DNA from: Rummeliibacillus pycnus
GTDB taxonomy: Bacteria; Bacillota; Bacilli; Bacillales_A; Planococcaceae
Reading direction: 5' to 3'
DNA length: 64,000 nt
NCBI RefSeq assembly: GCF_002884495.1
Contig: NZ_KZ614145.1
Location: 1,626,423 to 1,690,422, forward strand
A program made the translations under genes and the position numbers. The notes under the pieces were generated by a model. The model was not told the DNA's origin and ran no database searches. It saw nothing but the letters and a program-made list of their open reading frames with translations. Shown here in pieces: positions 39,616-51,240 of this stretch (its first letter is position 1; every line of letters starts with the position of its first letter).

Positions 39616-39676
39616 TTAAATCACCTCTTCCTATTAAAAATTTAAGCCCTGATTCATAAAATCAGAGCTTATACTT

Positions 39677-40225
39677 TTATAATTTTTTTAAAAACTCTTT
39701 CATTAATCCTGGTAAGTCTGGCCATGCATGTCCACTAACAAGATTTCCTTCTGTATGAAGATGTTCTTCAATGTATGTTCCACCTGCAACTTGTACTTCT
39801 GGTTTACACGCAATATAAGCAGTAAGCTCCCGTCCTTTGATCACATTAGGAATGACCGCAAAGATTTGAGCAGCGTGGCAAACCGCTGCAATTGGTTTAT
39901 TTGCCTCAAAGAAATGACTCACAATAGCTGGAATATATTCATTGAGGCGGATATATTCCGGTGCCCGACCACCTGGGATGATTAATCCGTCATATTCTTC
40001 TGGTTTAATGTTTTCGAAGCTAGCATTTGCTTCTAATCCATAACCTGGCTTTTCTGTATACGTATCTACACCATCAATAAAATCATGGACAACCGTTTGA
40101 ATTTTTTTTACACTTGGAGCAGCGATGGTTACATGAAAGCCTTCTTCAAGACAACGATAATAAGGATAGTACACTTCTAAAGCCTCTACTGCATCACCAG
40201 CTAATATTAAAATTTTCTTTGTCAT
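39677..40225 (-). CDS. DJ-1/PfpI family protein
   Basis: 182-residue class I glutamine-amidotransferase-like protein. The nucleophile elbow is IAAVCHAAQ with the conserved Cys, preceded by the Glu of VEALEVYYPYY; GLIIPGGRAPEYIR completes the signature. Members are deglycases, chaperones or peptidases; its exact activity cannot be told. TAGAGGAGATG precedes the ATG. The last part ends LPGLMKEFLKKL as in the 180-residue bacterial group. Confidence 0.85.
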   Translation of the reverse strand: MTKKILILAGDAVEALEVYYPYYRCLEEGFHVTIAAPSVKKIQTVVHDFIDGVDTYTEKPGYGLEANASFENIKPEEYDGLIIPGGRAPEYIRLNEYIPAIVSHFFEANKPIAAVCHAAQIFAVIPNVIKGRELTAYIACKPEVQVAGGTYIEEHLHTEGNLVSGHAWPDLPGLMKEFLKKL

Positions 40226-40399
40226 TTTGTCATCTCCTCTATTAAAATACCTAAAATAACTTTCGTTTTACTATTTCGTTCTATTCATCATTAAACCCTT
40301 TTAATTGAGTACAATGTCATTAATTTGTAAATTTCTATTTATATATTTACTTTTATACTTGTTTTACTATAATATGGTTATATAAAAATTATATTGATA

Positions 40400-40493
40400 A
40401 CAAGGGGTGTCCAGTGAGTTGGGCTGAGAGAGAAACACGTTGACGTTTCTTAACCCTCGGGACCTGATCTGGTTCATACCAGCGTGGGGATGT
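40400..40493 (+). promoter_or_regulatory. TPP riboswitch (THI box)
   Basis: All conserved segments are present: GGGGTGTCC, GGGCTGAGAG, AACCCTCGGGACCTGATCTGG, TTCATACCAGCG, GGGGAT. It binds thiamine pyrophosphate and shuts off thiC. Confidence 0.96.
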
Positions 40494-40534
40494 TACATCA
40501 CTGAGCAAAGTAGATAATCTATCTATGTATATCG

Positions 40535-40568
40535 CCAGGTCCATTTTTTATAATGGGCCTGGTTTTTT
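40535..40568 (+). terminator. riboswitch-controlled terminator
   Basis: CCAGGTCCATT pairs with AATGGGCCTGG, then six Ts, 42 bases after the aptamer and 70 before thiC: the expression platform for termination at high TPP. Confidence 0.9.
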
Positions 40569-40627
40569 GTTCATTTGAAATATTCACTATGGAATAGATC
40601 TGTCCCTATTATCGATAAGAAGAATAG

Positions 40628-42421
<1,794 letters not shown>

Positions 42422-42429
42422 ATCATAAC

Positions 42430-42462
42430 AAAACCAGCTAGTAACAAACACTAGCTGGTTTT
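42430..42462. terminator. bidirectional terminator
   Basis: 13-bp perfect stem AAAACCAGCTAGT with its complement between thiC and the convergent 42468 gene. Confidence 0.9.
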
Positions 42463-42467
42463 GTTAT

Positions 42468-43655
42468 TTACTGTAAAACTTCTAAATTTGTTAAAAAGTA
42501 ATGCTTATTACTCATTGGTAAAACATTTTCTAAATTTTGAACTTTTTTAGTATAGATCTTTTTCTTTGAAGATAAATCATATGTTTCTAGGTAAAATTGT
42601 TGTTTTTCATCGGAGTATATATGGTGAATTTGATTATTTTCAAAAGTTACTTGCTCAAAGCGACTATTCCCCTTCTTCTCATAACTCAACTGTAGTGTCT
42701 TTTTGATTTCTCCATTAGCTACATTATATTCATAAATTTCACCAAGTCCATTTACATAATAAAAATGACCATTATTGATATAAGCTGAGTGATTAAAATT
42801 AAATGGTAGTCCATTCTCTACTTGATACTTAGAACGATACTGAATGAAAGGTATTTCCTTTACTTTTTTTGTATCACGATTAATAATAACTAAACGTAAA
42901 TCTTCACGGTTTTCTGCTTGATAATAGGACATAACAAAATAGAAATGCTGATGATCCACAACCACTGGCGATATTGCATCCAATTCCTCTGCGTTTTTTA
43001 AAGGAAGATCGAGCAATTTTTTTGTCTTTGCTTTCGATTGTAATCTGACTTCCTGTAAAGCAAACTCTCCAGATATTAAATCTTGCGTTACTACAAGAAG
43101 ACAGTCCGATAATTGACCTGTAGTTGAAATAAAATAAGGAATCTGTGTATTATGAATCATATCTTCTCCACCATAACGAATTGTTGATATATAATCTTCC
43201 GTTTTGCTAAATCCTGTATTATACAAGCTATAGTATTGTTTCGTTTTTGGAAGATACCCAGTTTGAATACCTCTAAACTCTTCTGATGGCATATTATATG
43301 TAATCAGCTTTTTACTGAGTAACATCACTCGATTGGATTCCTCTATAAAAAGGTCATTCTTATTAAAATATGTACTTCCATTTTCTAATCCAGATAACTT
43401 TAATCCACGTGCATTTCCTTGATTGTCTATAAATATGACTTGGCTATTGCCCTTTCCCTTCTGCAACTCTTGTGTTGTAGAAGAAGCGTAAAGGACAGCC
43501 AACTGCTGATTTAGAAAATTTTGCTTTTTTATTTCTGTTAATGATAGTGTAATATCATTTAATTTTGATGCTTTCTTATAACTTTTAAATGTAAATATAC
43601 CAACACTTAATAATCCAATCAATGAAACTAAAATAATGATCTTACTATATTTCAT
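42468..43655 (-). CDS. membrane-anchored protein, beta-propeller-like
   Basis: 395 residues: an N-terminal anchor (IIILVSLIGLLSVGIFTF) followed by an extracytoplasmic region rich in beta strands with recurring HxFYxV-type blades (VVDHQHFYFVMSYYQ, YINNGHFYYVNGLGEIYEYN, NNQIHHIYSDEKQQFYLETYDL). This suggests a propeller of WD40/YVTN style, function unknown. GGAGGAATC precedes the ATG. It stands alone between terminators. Confidence 0.65.
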   Translation of the reverse strand: MKYSKIIILVSLIGLLSVGIFTFKSYKKASKLNDITLSLTEIKKQNFLNQQLAVLYASSTTQELQKGKGNSQVIFIDNQGNARGLKLSGLENGSTYFNKNDLFIEESNRVMLLSKKLITYNMPSEEFRGIQTGYLPKTKQYYSLYNTGFSKTEDYISTIRYGGEDMIHNTQIPYFISTTGQLSDCLLVVTQDLISGEFALQEVRLQSKAKTKKLLDLPLKNAEELDAISPVVVDHQHFYFVMSYYQAENREDLRLVIINRDTKKVKEIPFIQYRSKYQVENGLPFNFNHSAYINNGHFYYVNGLGEIYEYNVANGEIKKTLQLSYEKKGNSRFEQVTFENNQIHHIYSDEKQQFYLETYDLSSKKKIYTKKVQNLENVLPMSNKHYFLTNLEVLQ

Positions 43656-43850
43656 GATTCCTCCTAAATATTTCGACTACCTACATTATTAAATAAATCC
43701 AAAATGACAACTATCCATTACTATATTACCATAAACACCAAGTAAAAAAATGTAAAACCTATTATACCTCACTGAAAAAAGAACTTAGCTTAATTTCGCC
43801 AAGTTCTATAGCAATAACTTACTGTCCGTTTATGTGGGATAAATAAAAAA

Positions 43851-43879
43851 AGGCCAATTCTCGTTCATGGAATTGGCCT
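43851..43879 (-). terminator. terminator of the GNAT gene
   Basis: AGGCCAATT pairs with AATTGGCCT, with poly-A to its left giving a T run on the minus strand. Confidence 0.8.
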
Positions 43880-44441
43880 AACCTACTGCAATATCTTGAT
43901 AATACCAATCTAGAAAATCCTCCTTCCTTACAACGTTCAGTATACAAGGTGTTCGTTCTTGTTGTTCTAATTTTTTCCATTCACTAAAAAATTGATGTTC
44001 TACATGTAAAGTCATATACGGGAGTTTTGCTTGAGCTTTTTGTGAGCGAATATTCTCGATTCGTGCTCCTGCAAAAACATAATTTAACTGTAATTTTTCA
44101 AAAGCAATCTTTAGTATTTCCATTTTAGCCAGTTGATTGTAACCTTTCCCCCAATAAGGGCGCCCTAACCATGTACCAATATGACATAGTTTTTGTTCTT
44201 CATCTATACCCTTTAATGAAGTAACACCAATCAACTGATTTTTTTCATTGAAAATCATCCTAGAGAATTGCTGACCTAAACGTTCTTCTAATTGCATCAG
44301 TCTGATAAAGTCTCTTGTCCCTGCAATAGAACACTGTATATCAGTCATTCCTAGTGCATTACGAACATCTGGAATACTGGTCAATTTAGACATTTCTTCT
44401 GCGTACTTAATATCATGAGAGACTAAATGAATACATACCAT
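43878..44441 (-). CDS. GNAT family N-acetyltransferase (RimJ/RimL-like)
   Basis: 187 residues. Acetyl-CoA-binding region LIGVTSLKGI...HIGTWLGRPYWGKGYNQLAKMEIL (motif A with GxGxN), then FAGARIENIRSQKAQAKL as in the ribosomal-protein-type acetyltransferases. ATG at 44441 is eight bases from AGGAGG; TTG 44447 is too close. Substrate unknown. The C-terminal ~40 residues (HQFFSEWKKLEQQERTP) are longer than the minimal fold. Confidence 0.85.
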   Translation of the reverse strand: MVCIHLVSHDIKYAEEMSKLTSIPDVRNALGMTDIQCSIAGTRDFIRLMQLEERLGQQFSRMIFNEKNQLIGVTSLKGIDEEQKLCHIGTWLGRPYWGKGYNQLAKMEILKIAFEKLQLNYVFAGARIENIRSQKAQAKLPYMTLHVEHQFFSEWKKLEQQERTPCILNVVRKEDFLDWYYQDIAVG

Positions 44442-44685
44442 AATCAAAACCTCCTGAAGTCATATTTCTTCAAACGTTGCTCGTCTAGATCTTTATGTAT
44501 TACATCGAACTCAGCAAATTGGATTTCTATAATTATAGACATAAAATAGACACATTTCAAACTTAAGCTTTTAAATGTTATAATTTTCTGTTCAATTCCA
44601 TTAGTGTAAAAATTCAGAAAAAGAAGGTTTAAGAATACTGAATATAGAAATAATAGTCATACAAAAGCATAAGGAGATGTTGAGA

Positions 44686-44880
44686 ATGAAGGATCTAAAC
44701 ACGGCTATTTTTCTTTTAGTAATAGGGATTGTTTTATTGATTGGAGGGATTGTCGCACCAATTTATAGTATAGAAATCCGCTGGTTATTTGGAATATTGA
44801 GTGTTGCTTCCTTTTATTCTAGTTATGCTATGTATTCTGCACGGGGTAGAAGTAGAGAAGATAATATGATTCAATCTTAA
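44686..44880 (+). CDS. small two-TM protein
   Basis: 64 residues with two membrane segments (AIFLLVIGIVLLIGGIVAPIYS and LFGILSVASFYSSYAMY) and a charged tail GRSREDNMIQ. AAGGAG lies nine bases before ATG 44686; an ATG at 44677 is also open. No family recognised. Confidence 0.5.
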   Translation: MKDLNTAIFLLVIGIVLLIGGIVAPIYSIEIRWLFGILSVASFYSSYAMYSARGRSREDNMIQS

Positions 44881-44995
44881 TAATATGGCTAAAGCTACAC
44901 AAATTATTTACTTGCATAAGTGTTTTTTGCGACCATAAAAGGGCATCTTAAAGTCACAATTAACTATAAGTTGCCCCATTACTTATGTATTTTAG

Positions 44996-45208
44996 TTATA
45001 AATCCTCAAATTGAATTTGATGCACTCCACTTTGTTGACTTTTTTCAAAATATGCTTGGATTTCCATTAATACTGATTGAGGGATTGTTGTTTCACAATC
45101 ACATGTTAATGCAGGTATATTCACAACTTGAACCAAACCAGTAGATGTTTGATAACTGTGAGAAATATGAACATTTTTCTTTTCACAGCTACATTTTCCA
45201 CAAATCAT
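44996..45208 (-). CDS. small zinc-finger-like protein (YgiT-type)
   Basis: 70 residues. MICGKCSCEKKNVHIS and ALTCDCETTIP give two Cys pairs like a YgiT/MqsA-type zinc finger, followed by a helical tail. GGAGTG precedes the ATG. YgiT-type fingers usually belong to antitoxins, but no toxin gene is adjacent and the resemblance is limited to the finger. Confidence 0.55.
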   Translation of the reverse strand: MICGKCSCEKKNVHISHSYQTSTGLVQVVNIPALTCDCETTIPQSVLMEIQAYFEKSQQSGVHQIQFEDL

Positions 45209-45360
45209 AATTACACTCCTAACTCCATCAAACTATTTAAGTGCATGATATTATTTACATAACTAGAGACTCACACTATTACAATTATATTGATTCTTTA
45301 TTCTTAATGTCAATGAGAGAATATGAAGGTAATATGCAATTTTTCTTTTAAAACATAAAA

Positions 45361-45400
45361 AAGAGTAAGTAATTTGAACTACACTACTTACTCTTTTTAT
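45361..45400 (-). terminator. terminator of the ypgQ operon
   Basis: AAGAGTAAGTA pairs with TACTTACTCTT, directly after the ypgR stop. Confidence 0.8.
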
Positions 45401-45405
45401 TTTAT

Positions 45406-46533
45406 CTACTTATTTTTTGTTTCTGAACGGGCTTCTGTCATTTGTTTCCATACAGATCCCATTGCTTCTTGTCCTTGTGAAATACGAGCGATCGCCATTT
45501 TCACTTGCAATTTCACTTCAAATTCTGAGTCATTACTTGCTTCTTCTAGAGCATCTAAACTGGCCGTAGTACCCGTTTCATATAAGAACATGGCTGCTCG
45601 CCAACGAACAAGTTTATTGCGATCCTTTAATGCTTCCATCATTGCAGGTTCAAATTCTACAAAACCTAAATCGCTGATACAATCTCCCGCAGTACGACGA
45701 ACAGAAGCACTTTTATCTTGTAATGCTTTAACTAAAAATGGGACAACCGCTGTATCATCAATCATTCCAAGGTAGACAGTTGCAAGTCGTCGAATGGACA
45801 TTTTCTCATCTGCTAATGCCTTTTGTAATAATGCAAGATCACCCACTTCAGGATCAGCCATTTGATCAAGTAATTGGAAACGAGTTTCCCAATCATCAAC
45901 TTCAAATTCTTGTAGTGAAATTTTTCGTTTGTTTTGGAAAACAGTTGTTCTTTGTTCTTTACTTGCATTTATGAGTTCTGAAATACGACTTTCTGGAAAT
46001 GCTGCTTCTAATTCATCGACCATACTCTGACCAATATCTTCTTTTTCACCATACCGAACACCGTAATCAACCCATTTACGTTGTAAAATATAGTTTTCGT
46101 CTGCTTGCATCGCTTGATTAAATGCTTCTATAAATCGTTTAGCTAAACCAAAACGTTGTTCAGAAATGCTATCAAATACTTTTACTTGAAGTGGGATTCC
46201 TTTGAACATTTGAACATGAACATAAATTTCACCATAATGTTCATCTACTTGTTTCTTCCCTTCTGTTGTTTCATTTTGTTCACCAAATGAATTACGAACT
46301 GCTGCTAGAATATTTACCCAATCGTATCTAGAAATTCGTTCAACTGCTAGAAAATCTGCAACATGGTAAACACCTTTGATACCTTCAATGGATAAAATGT
46401 CTTGAATTTCTTTAGGTGCTTCTTCTTTGTTTTTTTCATTATAATTATGTGCAGTACCAAATGGTAATTCATGATCAAGTATTATTTTCATCGTATTGGG
46501 ACTTGGAGTTGGCTCAATTGTCACTATTTTCAT
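45406..46533 (-). CDS. ypgR: YpgR/CvfC-like HEAT-repeat protein
   Basis: 375 residues. An N-terminal Nfu-N-like domain (IVTIEPTPSPNTMKIIL...IKGVYHVADFLAVER) is joined to a C-terminal array of HEAT-like repeats (MSIRRLATVYLGMIDDTAVVPFLVKAL, ASVRRTAGDCISDLG, KLVRWRAAMFLYETG). This is Bacillus YpgR; the staphylococcal homologue CvfC is linked to virulence and stress, and its biochemical role is unknown. ATG 46533 is seven bases from AAGGAGG; ATG 46536 is possible. Last gene of the ypgQ-yfmR-ypgR operon. Confidence 0.85.
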   Translation of the reverse strand: MKIVTIEPTPSPNTMKIILDHELPFGTAHNYNEKNKEEAPKEIQDILSIEGIKGVYHVADFLAVERISRYDWVNILAAVRNSFGEQNETTEGKKQVDEHYGEIYVHVQMFKGIPLQVKVFDSISEQRFGLAKRFIEAFNQAMQADENYILQRKWVDYGVRYGEKEDIGQSMVDELEAAFPESRISELINASKEQRTTVFQNKRKISLQEFEVDDWETRFQLLDQMADPEVGDLALLQKALADEKMSIRRLATVYLGMIDDTAVVPFLVKALQDKSASVRRTAGDCISDLGFVEFEPAMMEALKDRNKLVRWRAAMFLYETGTTASLDALEEASNDSEFEVKLQVKMAIARISQGQEAMGSVWKQMTEARSETKNK

Positions 46534-46552
46534 CATGTTTCCTCCTTTAACT

Positions 46553-48442
46553 CTAACCATTCACGATATTTTGTAAGTATTCCCAACGTTCAATAAGAAG
46601 CTCATATTTTGCATTTAACTCTTCTAACTCAGCAGTTAAGTTTTGTAATAAGGTAAAATCTGAACCCGCATTAGAAATACCATCTTCAGCTTCCATAATA
46701 GCTTCTTCTACTTGTGCAATATCTTCCTCAATGGTCTCCCACTCTTTTTGTTCTTTAAATGACAGTTTTTTCTTTTGTGTTTTTACTTTTGGTTCTTTCA
46801 CCTTTTCTGCAGGCTTTTCTTTTACTTGTGTATTGATTTTTATTTTTGATTGTTTTGCTAGGTAATCACTATAAAGATCATAGCTTTCTTCTACACCACC
46901 ACGACCATCTAATACCCATAATTTCTTTGCAATACGGTCAAGGAAGAAACGGTCATGTGAAATCGTCACAACAACCCCACTAAATTGTTCGATAAAATCT
47001 TCTAAAACCGAAAGTGTTTCAACATCTAAATCATTTGTTGGTTCATCAAGTAATAAGACATTTGGTTGTTCCATCAGTAGTTTTAATAAATATAAACGTT
47101 TTCTTTCGCCACCTGATAATTTACCAATCGGGGTCCCATGTGTATGTAATGGGAATAAAAAACGCTCTAACATAGATGCAGCAGAGTGATGCTCACCTGT
47201 TGCATCTTCAATATCATTTGCAGTCTCACGAATATATTCAATCATTCGTTGATTTGAATTCATCTCAGGTAGGTGTTGAGTAAAGTGTGCAATTTTTACT
47301 GTTGAACCGACATCAATCATACCTTCATCTGGTTGAATATCTCCTGAAAGCATATTTAATAATGTACTTTTCCCTACTCCGTTTGCACCAATAATCCCAA
47401 GTCGGTCACCTTGTTGTAAAAGAAAAGAGAAATTTTTGATCAATTGTTTTTCTTGATAGCCCTTTGTAATGTCTTTAGCTTCAATTACTTTTTTTCCTAA
47501 TCTAGAAGTAGCCAGGCCAAGTTCAAGATTCGAATCAGCTGATCCATGTTCAAGATTTTCAGAAAGCTCTTCAAAACGTTGTATTCGAGCTTTTTGTTTT
47601 GTTGAACGAGCTTGGGCACCACGTCGAATCCATTTTAACTCTGATCGATAACGATTCCGCATTTTCGCCTGAGTTGCAATTGTCATCTCTTGTCTTATTG
47701 CTTTTGCTTCTAAATATGCAGCATAATTCCCATTATGTTTGTATAATGTTTGGTCTGCGATTTCATAGATATGCGTTGAAATTGCATCCAGGAAATAGCG
47801 ATCATGCGTAATGAAAATAACTGCTCCTTTTAAACGTAAAACCATCTCTTGTAACCATTCAGTTGATTGAACATCCAGATGATTGGTTGGTTCATCGAGT
47901 AGATATAAATCTGCTGGTTCAATTAAAATCTTAGCTAGGGCCACACGTTTTTGTTGCCCACCAGATAGATTGACAACTTCTTCATCAAACAATTCAATGC
48001 CAAGTTTTGTTAAGGCTGTTTTTGCTAAAGCATTGACATCCCATGCTTGTTGTTGATCCATTTGCTGTTGCAAGCGAAAAAGTTGTTCTTGTAAAATAGT
48101 AGATTCTGGTTCATGAGCAAGAGCAGTCACTGTTTCTTCATATTGTCTATTTAGTTTCAATATCGGAGAATCTCCTGTAAAAACTGCTTGTAATACCGTT
48201 TCTCCAGGAGAGAATATTGGATTTTGAGGGAGATAGGCTACACGAAATTTATTTGGATGATCTAATTCAATGGTATCTGCTTCTAATTCACCTGCTAAAA
48301 TAGCCATTAATGTAGACTTACCCGTCCCATTAATACCAATTAATCCTGCTCTTTCTCCTTCCACTATTGTAAACTCAATATCTTTAAATAGCGTTTTATC
48401 GCCAACTGTTTTTGTACAGTTCGAAACAATTAAATGACTCAT
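46553..48442 (-). CDS. yfmR: ABC-F ATPase YfmR (Uup family)
   Basis: 629 residues, the exact size of B. subtilis YfmR. Two ABC domains: GINGTGKST, LSGGQQKRVAL, LYLLDEPTNHLDVQST; and GANGVGKST, LSGGERKRLYL, VLLLDEPTNDLDVETL. The linker lacks a long antibiotic-resistance loop (RGAQARSTKQKARIQRF). The C-terminal ~90 residues are a charged coiled coil (KLSFKEQKEWETIEEDIAQVEEAIMEAED). YfmR acts on ribosomes stalled at difficult sequences, with overlap with EF-P, from work in B. subtilis. The start overlaps the ypgQ stop (ATGA), and its end lies 20 bases from ypgR. Confidence 0.93.
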   Translation of the reverse strand: MSHLIVSNCTKTVGDKTLFKDIEFTIVEGERAGLIGINGTGKSTLMAILAGELEADTIELDHPNKFRVAYLPQNPIFSPGETVLQAVFTGDSPILKLNRQYEETVTALAHEPESTILQEQLFRLQQQMDQQQAWDVNALAKTALTKLGIELFDEEVVNLSGGQQKRVALAKILIEPADLYLLDEPTNHLDVQSTEWLQEMVLRLKGAVIFITHDRYFLDAISTHIYEIADQTLYKHNGNYAAYLEAKAIRQEMTIATQAKMRNRYRSELKWIRRGAQARSTKQKARIQRFEELSENLEHGSADSNLELGLATSRLGKKVIEAKDITKGYQEKQLIKNFSFLLQQGDRLGIIGANGVGKSTLLNMLSGDIQPDEGMIDVGSTVKIAHFTQHLPEMNSNQRMIEYIRETANDIEDATGEHHSAASMLERFLFPLHTHGTPIGKLSGGERKRLYLLKLLMEQPNVLLLDEPTNDLDVETLSVLEDFIEQFSGVVVTISHDRFFLDRIAKKLWVLDGRGGVEESYDLYSDYLAKQSKIKINTQVKEKPAEKVKEPKVKTQKKKLSFKEQKEWETIEEDIAQVEEAIMEAEDGISNAGSDFTLLQNLTAELEELNAKYELLIERWEYLQNIVNG

Positions 48443-49068
48443 AATTTTCCATCTCTTTCTAACTTCAGTTGTTGTAAAAAATCTATCATAAACTGATGAC
48501 GACCTTCAGCCAATTCTCTTCCTTTTGTTGTCGTCATTAAATCCTTTAACAATAGAAGTTTTTCATAAAAGTGTGTTACAGAAGCCGTTTCTTTTTTTCG
48601 ATACTCTTCTTCCGTCATTTGATATCGGACTTCCTCTTCAAAATCATACAGTTTACGCCCTTTCGCTCCACCAAAAGCAAAAGTTCTAGCTATTCCTACT
48701 GCCCCAATTGCATCAAGACGGTCTGCATCTCTGACAATCATTGCTTCGAGTGATTTTGCCTTTAACTCATTTCCACCACGAAATGAAACAGATGCAATAA
48801 TTTCTCTAATTTGTCGTATTTCTTCAGTTGTCAGGTCAAGCTGATTTAATATCGCAATTTCGTTTTCTTTACCAGTTGTGTATTTTGGATCGCTTACATC
48901 ATGTAATAGAACAGCTAATTGAACGAATTGTGTATTAGCTGTTGGTTCTGACTTCAAAATTGTATTTGCATTTATCATAACTCTTTCGATATGTTGATAA
49001 TCATGACTTGCATCAAATTGATCGTAAATGGATTTTACGAGTTGTTCGCATTTCTCCACTTTATTCAT
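48439..49068 (-). CDS. ypgQ: HD-domain phosphohydrolase YpgQ
   Basis: 209-residue metal-dependent phosphohydrolase. HD-domain ligands are visible: SHDYQHIERVM (H), LAVLLHDVSD (HD) and IVRDADRLDAIGAVGIAR (D). Homologous to B. subtilis YpgQ, which hydrolyses nucleoside triphosphates in vitro to release pyrophosphate. AAGGAGTAAAG precedes the ATG. It leads a three-gene operon; in B. subtilis it adjoins ypgR, whereas here yfmR has been placed between them. Confidence 0.9.
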   Translation of the reverse strand: MNKVEKCEQLVKSIYDQFDASHDYQHIERVMINANTILKSEPTANTQFVQLAVLLHDVSDPKYTTGKENEIAILNQLDLTTEEIRQIREIIASVSFRGGNELKAKSLEAMIVRDADRLDAIGAVGIARTFAFGGAKGRKLYDFEEEVRYQMTEEEYRKKETASVTHFYEKLLLLKDLMTTTKGRELAEGRHQFMIDFLQQLKLERDGKL

Positions 49069-49156
49069 TATTATCTTTACTCCTTTTCTTGCAAGGTAGT
49101 TCTATTATAACGATAAATACGCTTTGATTGTGTATTGATGAACTAATTACATAAAA

Positions 49157-49199
49157 AAAGACTACTTCCATTCAAAACTTGCAATGGAAATAGTCTTTT
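49157..49199. terminator. terminator of fhs
   Basis: AAAAGACTACTTCCATT pairs with AATGGAAATAGTCTTTT (one mismatch), just after the fhs stop. Confidence 0.85.
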
Positions 49200-49209
49200 A
49201 AGTGTTTGA

Positions 49210-50889
49210 TTAGAATAATCCTATCGCGTTACCATTTTCGTCTACATCCATTTTCAATGCAGCAGGCTCTTTAGGAAGACCAGGCATTGTCATAATATCC
49301 CCGGTTAGACAAACGATAAATTTAGCACCTAGCTTTGGAATAATTTCTCTGACTGTAATCGTAAATCCTTCTGGGCGGCCTAGTAATTTCGGTTGATCGG
49401 TCAATGAGTATTGTGTTTTAGCCATACACACTGGCATCGAATCCCAACCGAATTTTTCAATTTCAGTTATTTGTTTTCTAGCTTTATCGGTAAATTTTAC
49501 ATCTTGACCGCCATAAACTTTTTGAACAATTGATCGTATTTTCTGTTCTATTGAATCTGTTACATTATAAATTGGTTGGAAGTGATTTTCTTCATTTACA
49601 ACTTCTAATACGGCCTTTGCAAGCTCTATACCACCTGCTCCACCTTCTTCCCATACATTAGTACGAGCTACTTTGACACATTCTTTTTCACACCACTTAA
49701 TAATCTCTTCGATTTCTGCTTCTGTATCTGTAATAAAGCGGTTCAGTGCAACAACAGGTTCTACCCCAAACTGACGAACTGTATCGATATGTTTTTCAAG
49801 ATTTGAAATACCTTTTCTAATTGCTTCTACATTTTCGATTTTTAGTTTTGTTTTATCGACTCCACCATGCATTTTTAATGCACGTGCTGTTGCAACAATT
49901 ACAACCGCGTCTGGTTTTAAATTTCCTTGAACAGCTTTAATATCCATAAATTTTTCTGCACCTAAATCCGCACCAAATCCAGCTTCTGTTACAACTAGAT
50001 CAGCAAGCTTCCGTGCAGTATTCGTTGCTTGAATAGAATTACAGCCATGTGCAATGTTCGCAAAAGGACCACCATGAATTATGGCAGGCGTTCCTTCAAT
50101 TGTTTGAACTAAATTTGGTTTAAATGCATCTTTTAATAGAAGGGTTAATGCACCTTCAACACCTAAATCACGAACAAAGACAGGTTCTTTGTCATAAGTA
50201 TAGCCGATTACAATATCAGAAAGCCTTTTTTTCAAGTCTTGAATGTCCGTAGCAAGGCAGAAAATTGCCATAATTTCTGATGCAACAGTAATATCAAAAC
50301 CATCTTCACGTGGTGTTCCTTGACCAGGACCTCCTAGTCCGATTACAATATGACGTAATGCACGATCATTCATATCTAATACCCGTTTCCAAATAATTCT
50401 TCGTGGATCAATTTTAAGTTTGTTTCCTTGATGGATATGATTATCAATTAATGCAGCAAGTGCATTGTTTGCAGTTGTAATAGCGTGTAAATCACCTGTA
50501 AAATGGAGATTGATATCATCCATTGGTAATACTTGTGCGTAACCACCACCTGTAGCACCACCTTTTATTCCCATTACAGGTCCCAATGATGGTTCACGTA
50601 GTGCAACAATGACATTATGTTGCAATTTATGTAAAGCGTCTGCAAGGCCGACAGTTACTGTGGATTTTCCTTCTCCGGCTGGAGTTGGATTTGTCGCTGT
50701 CACAAGCACTACTTTTGCAGTTGGCTGTTTTTGCGCCAATTTACTAACATCTATTTTCGCTTTATATTTACCGTATAATTCAAGTGCATCCTCAGGAATT
50801 CCTGCAACTGCAGCAATTTCTGATATTGGACGAATAGTTGCGTTTCTAGCGATTTCTAAATCAGATAAAGGTTGGACAGTTTTTGACAC
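49210..50889 (-). CDS. fhs: formate-tetrahydrofolate ligase
   Basis: Makes 10-formyl-THF from formate, ATP and tetrahydrofolate, feeding purine synthesis and formyl-Met-tRNA. 559 residues, full length. ATP site [21 protein letters not shown] (P-loop), then [23 protein letters not shown], and the C-terminal [13 protein letters not shown] signature. GTG start at 50889 behind GTAGGAGCC. B. subtilis lacks fhs, so its presence helps narrow the organism. It links with thyA-dfrA and purC in one-carbon use. Confidence 0.97.
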   Translation of the reverse strand: MSKTVQPLSDLEIARNATIRPISEIAAVAGIPEDALELYGKYKAKIDVSKLAQKQPTAKVVLVTATNPTPAGEGKSTVTVGLADALHKLQHNVIVALREPSLGPVMGIKGGATGGGYAQVLPMDDINLHFTGDLHAITTANNALAALIDNHIHQGNKLKIDPRRIIWKRVLDMNDRALRHIVIGLGGPGQGTPREDGFDITVASEIMAIFCLATDIQDLKKRLSDIVIGYTYDKEPVFVRDLGVEGALTLLLKDAFKPNLVQTIEGTPAIIHGGPFANIAHGCNSIQATNTARKLADLVVTEAGFGADLGAEKFMDIKAVQGNLKPDAVVIVATARALKMHGGVDKTKLKIENVEAIRKGISNLEKHIDTVRQFGVEPVVALNRFITDTEAEIEEIIKWCEKECVKVARTNVWEEGGAGGIELAKAVLEVVNEENHFQPIYNVTDSIEQKIRSIVQKVYGGQDVKFTDKARKQITEIEKFGWDSMPVCMAKTQYSLTDQPKLLGRPEGFTITVREIIPKLGAKFIVCLTGDIMTMPGLPKEPAALKMDVDENGNAIGLF

Positions 50890-51012
50890 AGTGGCTCCTA
50901 CTTTCGTTTCAAAATTAATGGTAAGCTTTATATTTGTAGCTCACCATTTCGATAACCTAACCATACTATAAATTATATTATTCATCAATTAGAGCTACAC
51001 ATCGACAATGAA

Positions 51013-51041
51013 TTGACAATTTTTATAAAATCATGTATAGT
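51013..51041 (+). promoter_or_regulatory. promoter of the cold-shock gene, long leader
   Basis: TTGACA (51013-51018), 17 bases, TATAGT (51036-51041). It predicts a 5' untranslated region of about 190 bases before the csp ATG, the usual length for a cold-shock mRNA thermosensor. Confidence 0.65.
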
Positions 51042-51240
51042 TTATCCATCATTTATTATTGGCAAAACTCTAAACTTTACCTAGTATTTAAATAATGCAA
51101 TCAAGCTTTTAGTATGTAGCCCCTATCAATTTTTTTGCTATCACCTTGATTTCAACTAAATAAGAGGCATAATGGGGCTTACCTTGCCGTCAAAAGTAAT
51201 AAATGCGAAAATTTGAATTTTGTTGTTGGGAGGAAAGCGG

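Noticed and set aside
44996-45208. MqsA-type antitoxin
   Set aside because: Only the zinc-finger pattern matches; there is no helix-turn-helix half and no toxin partner.
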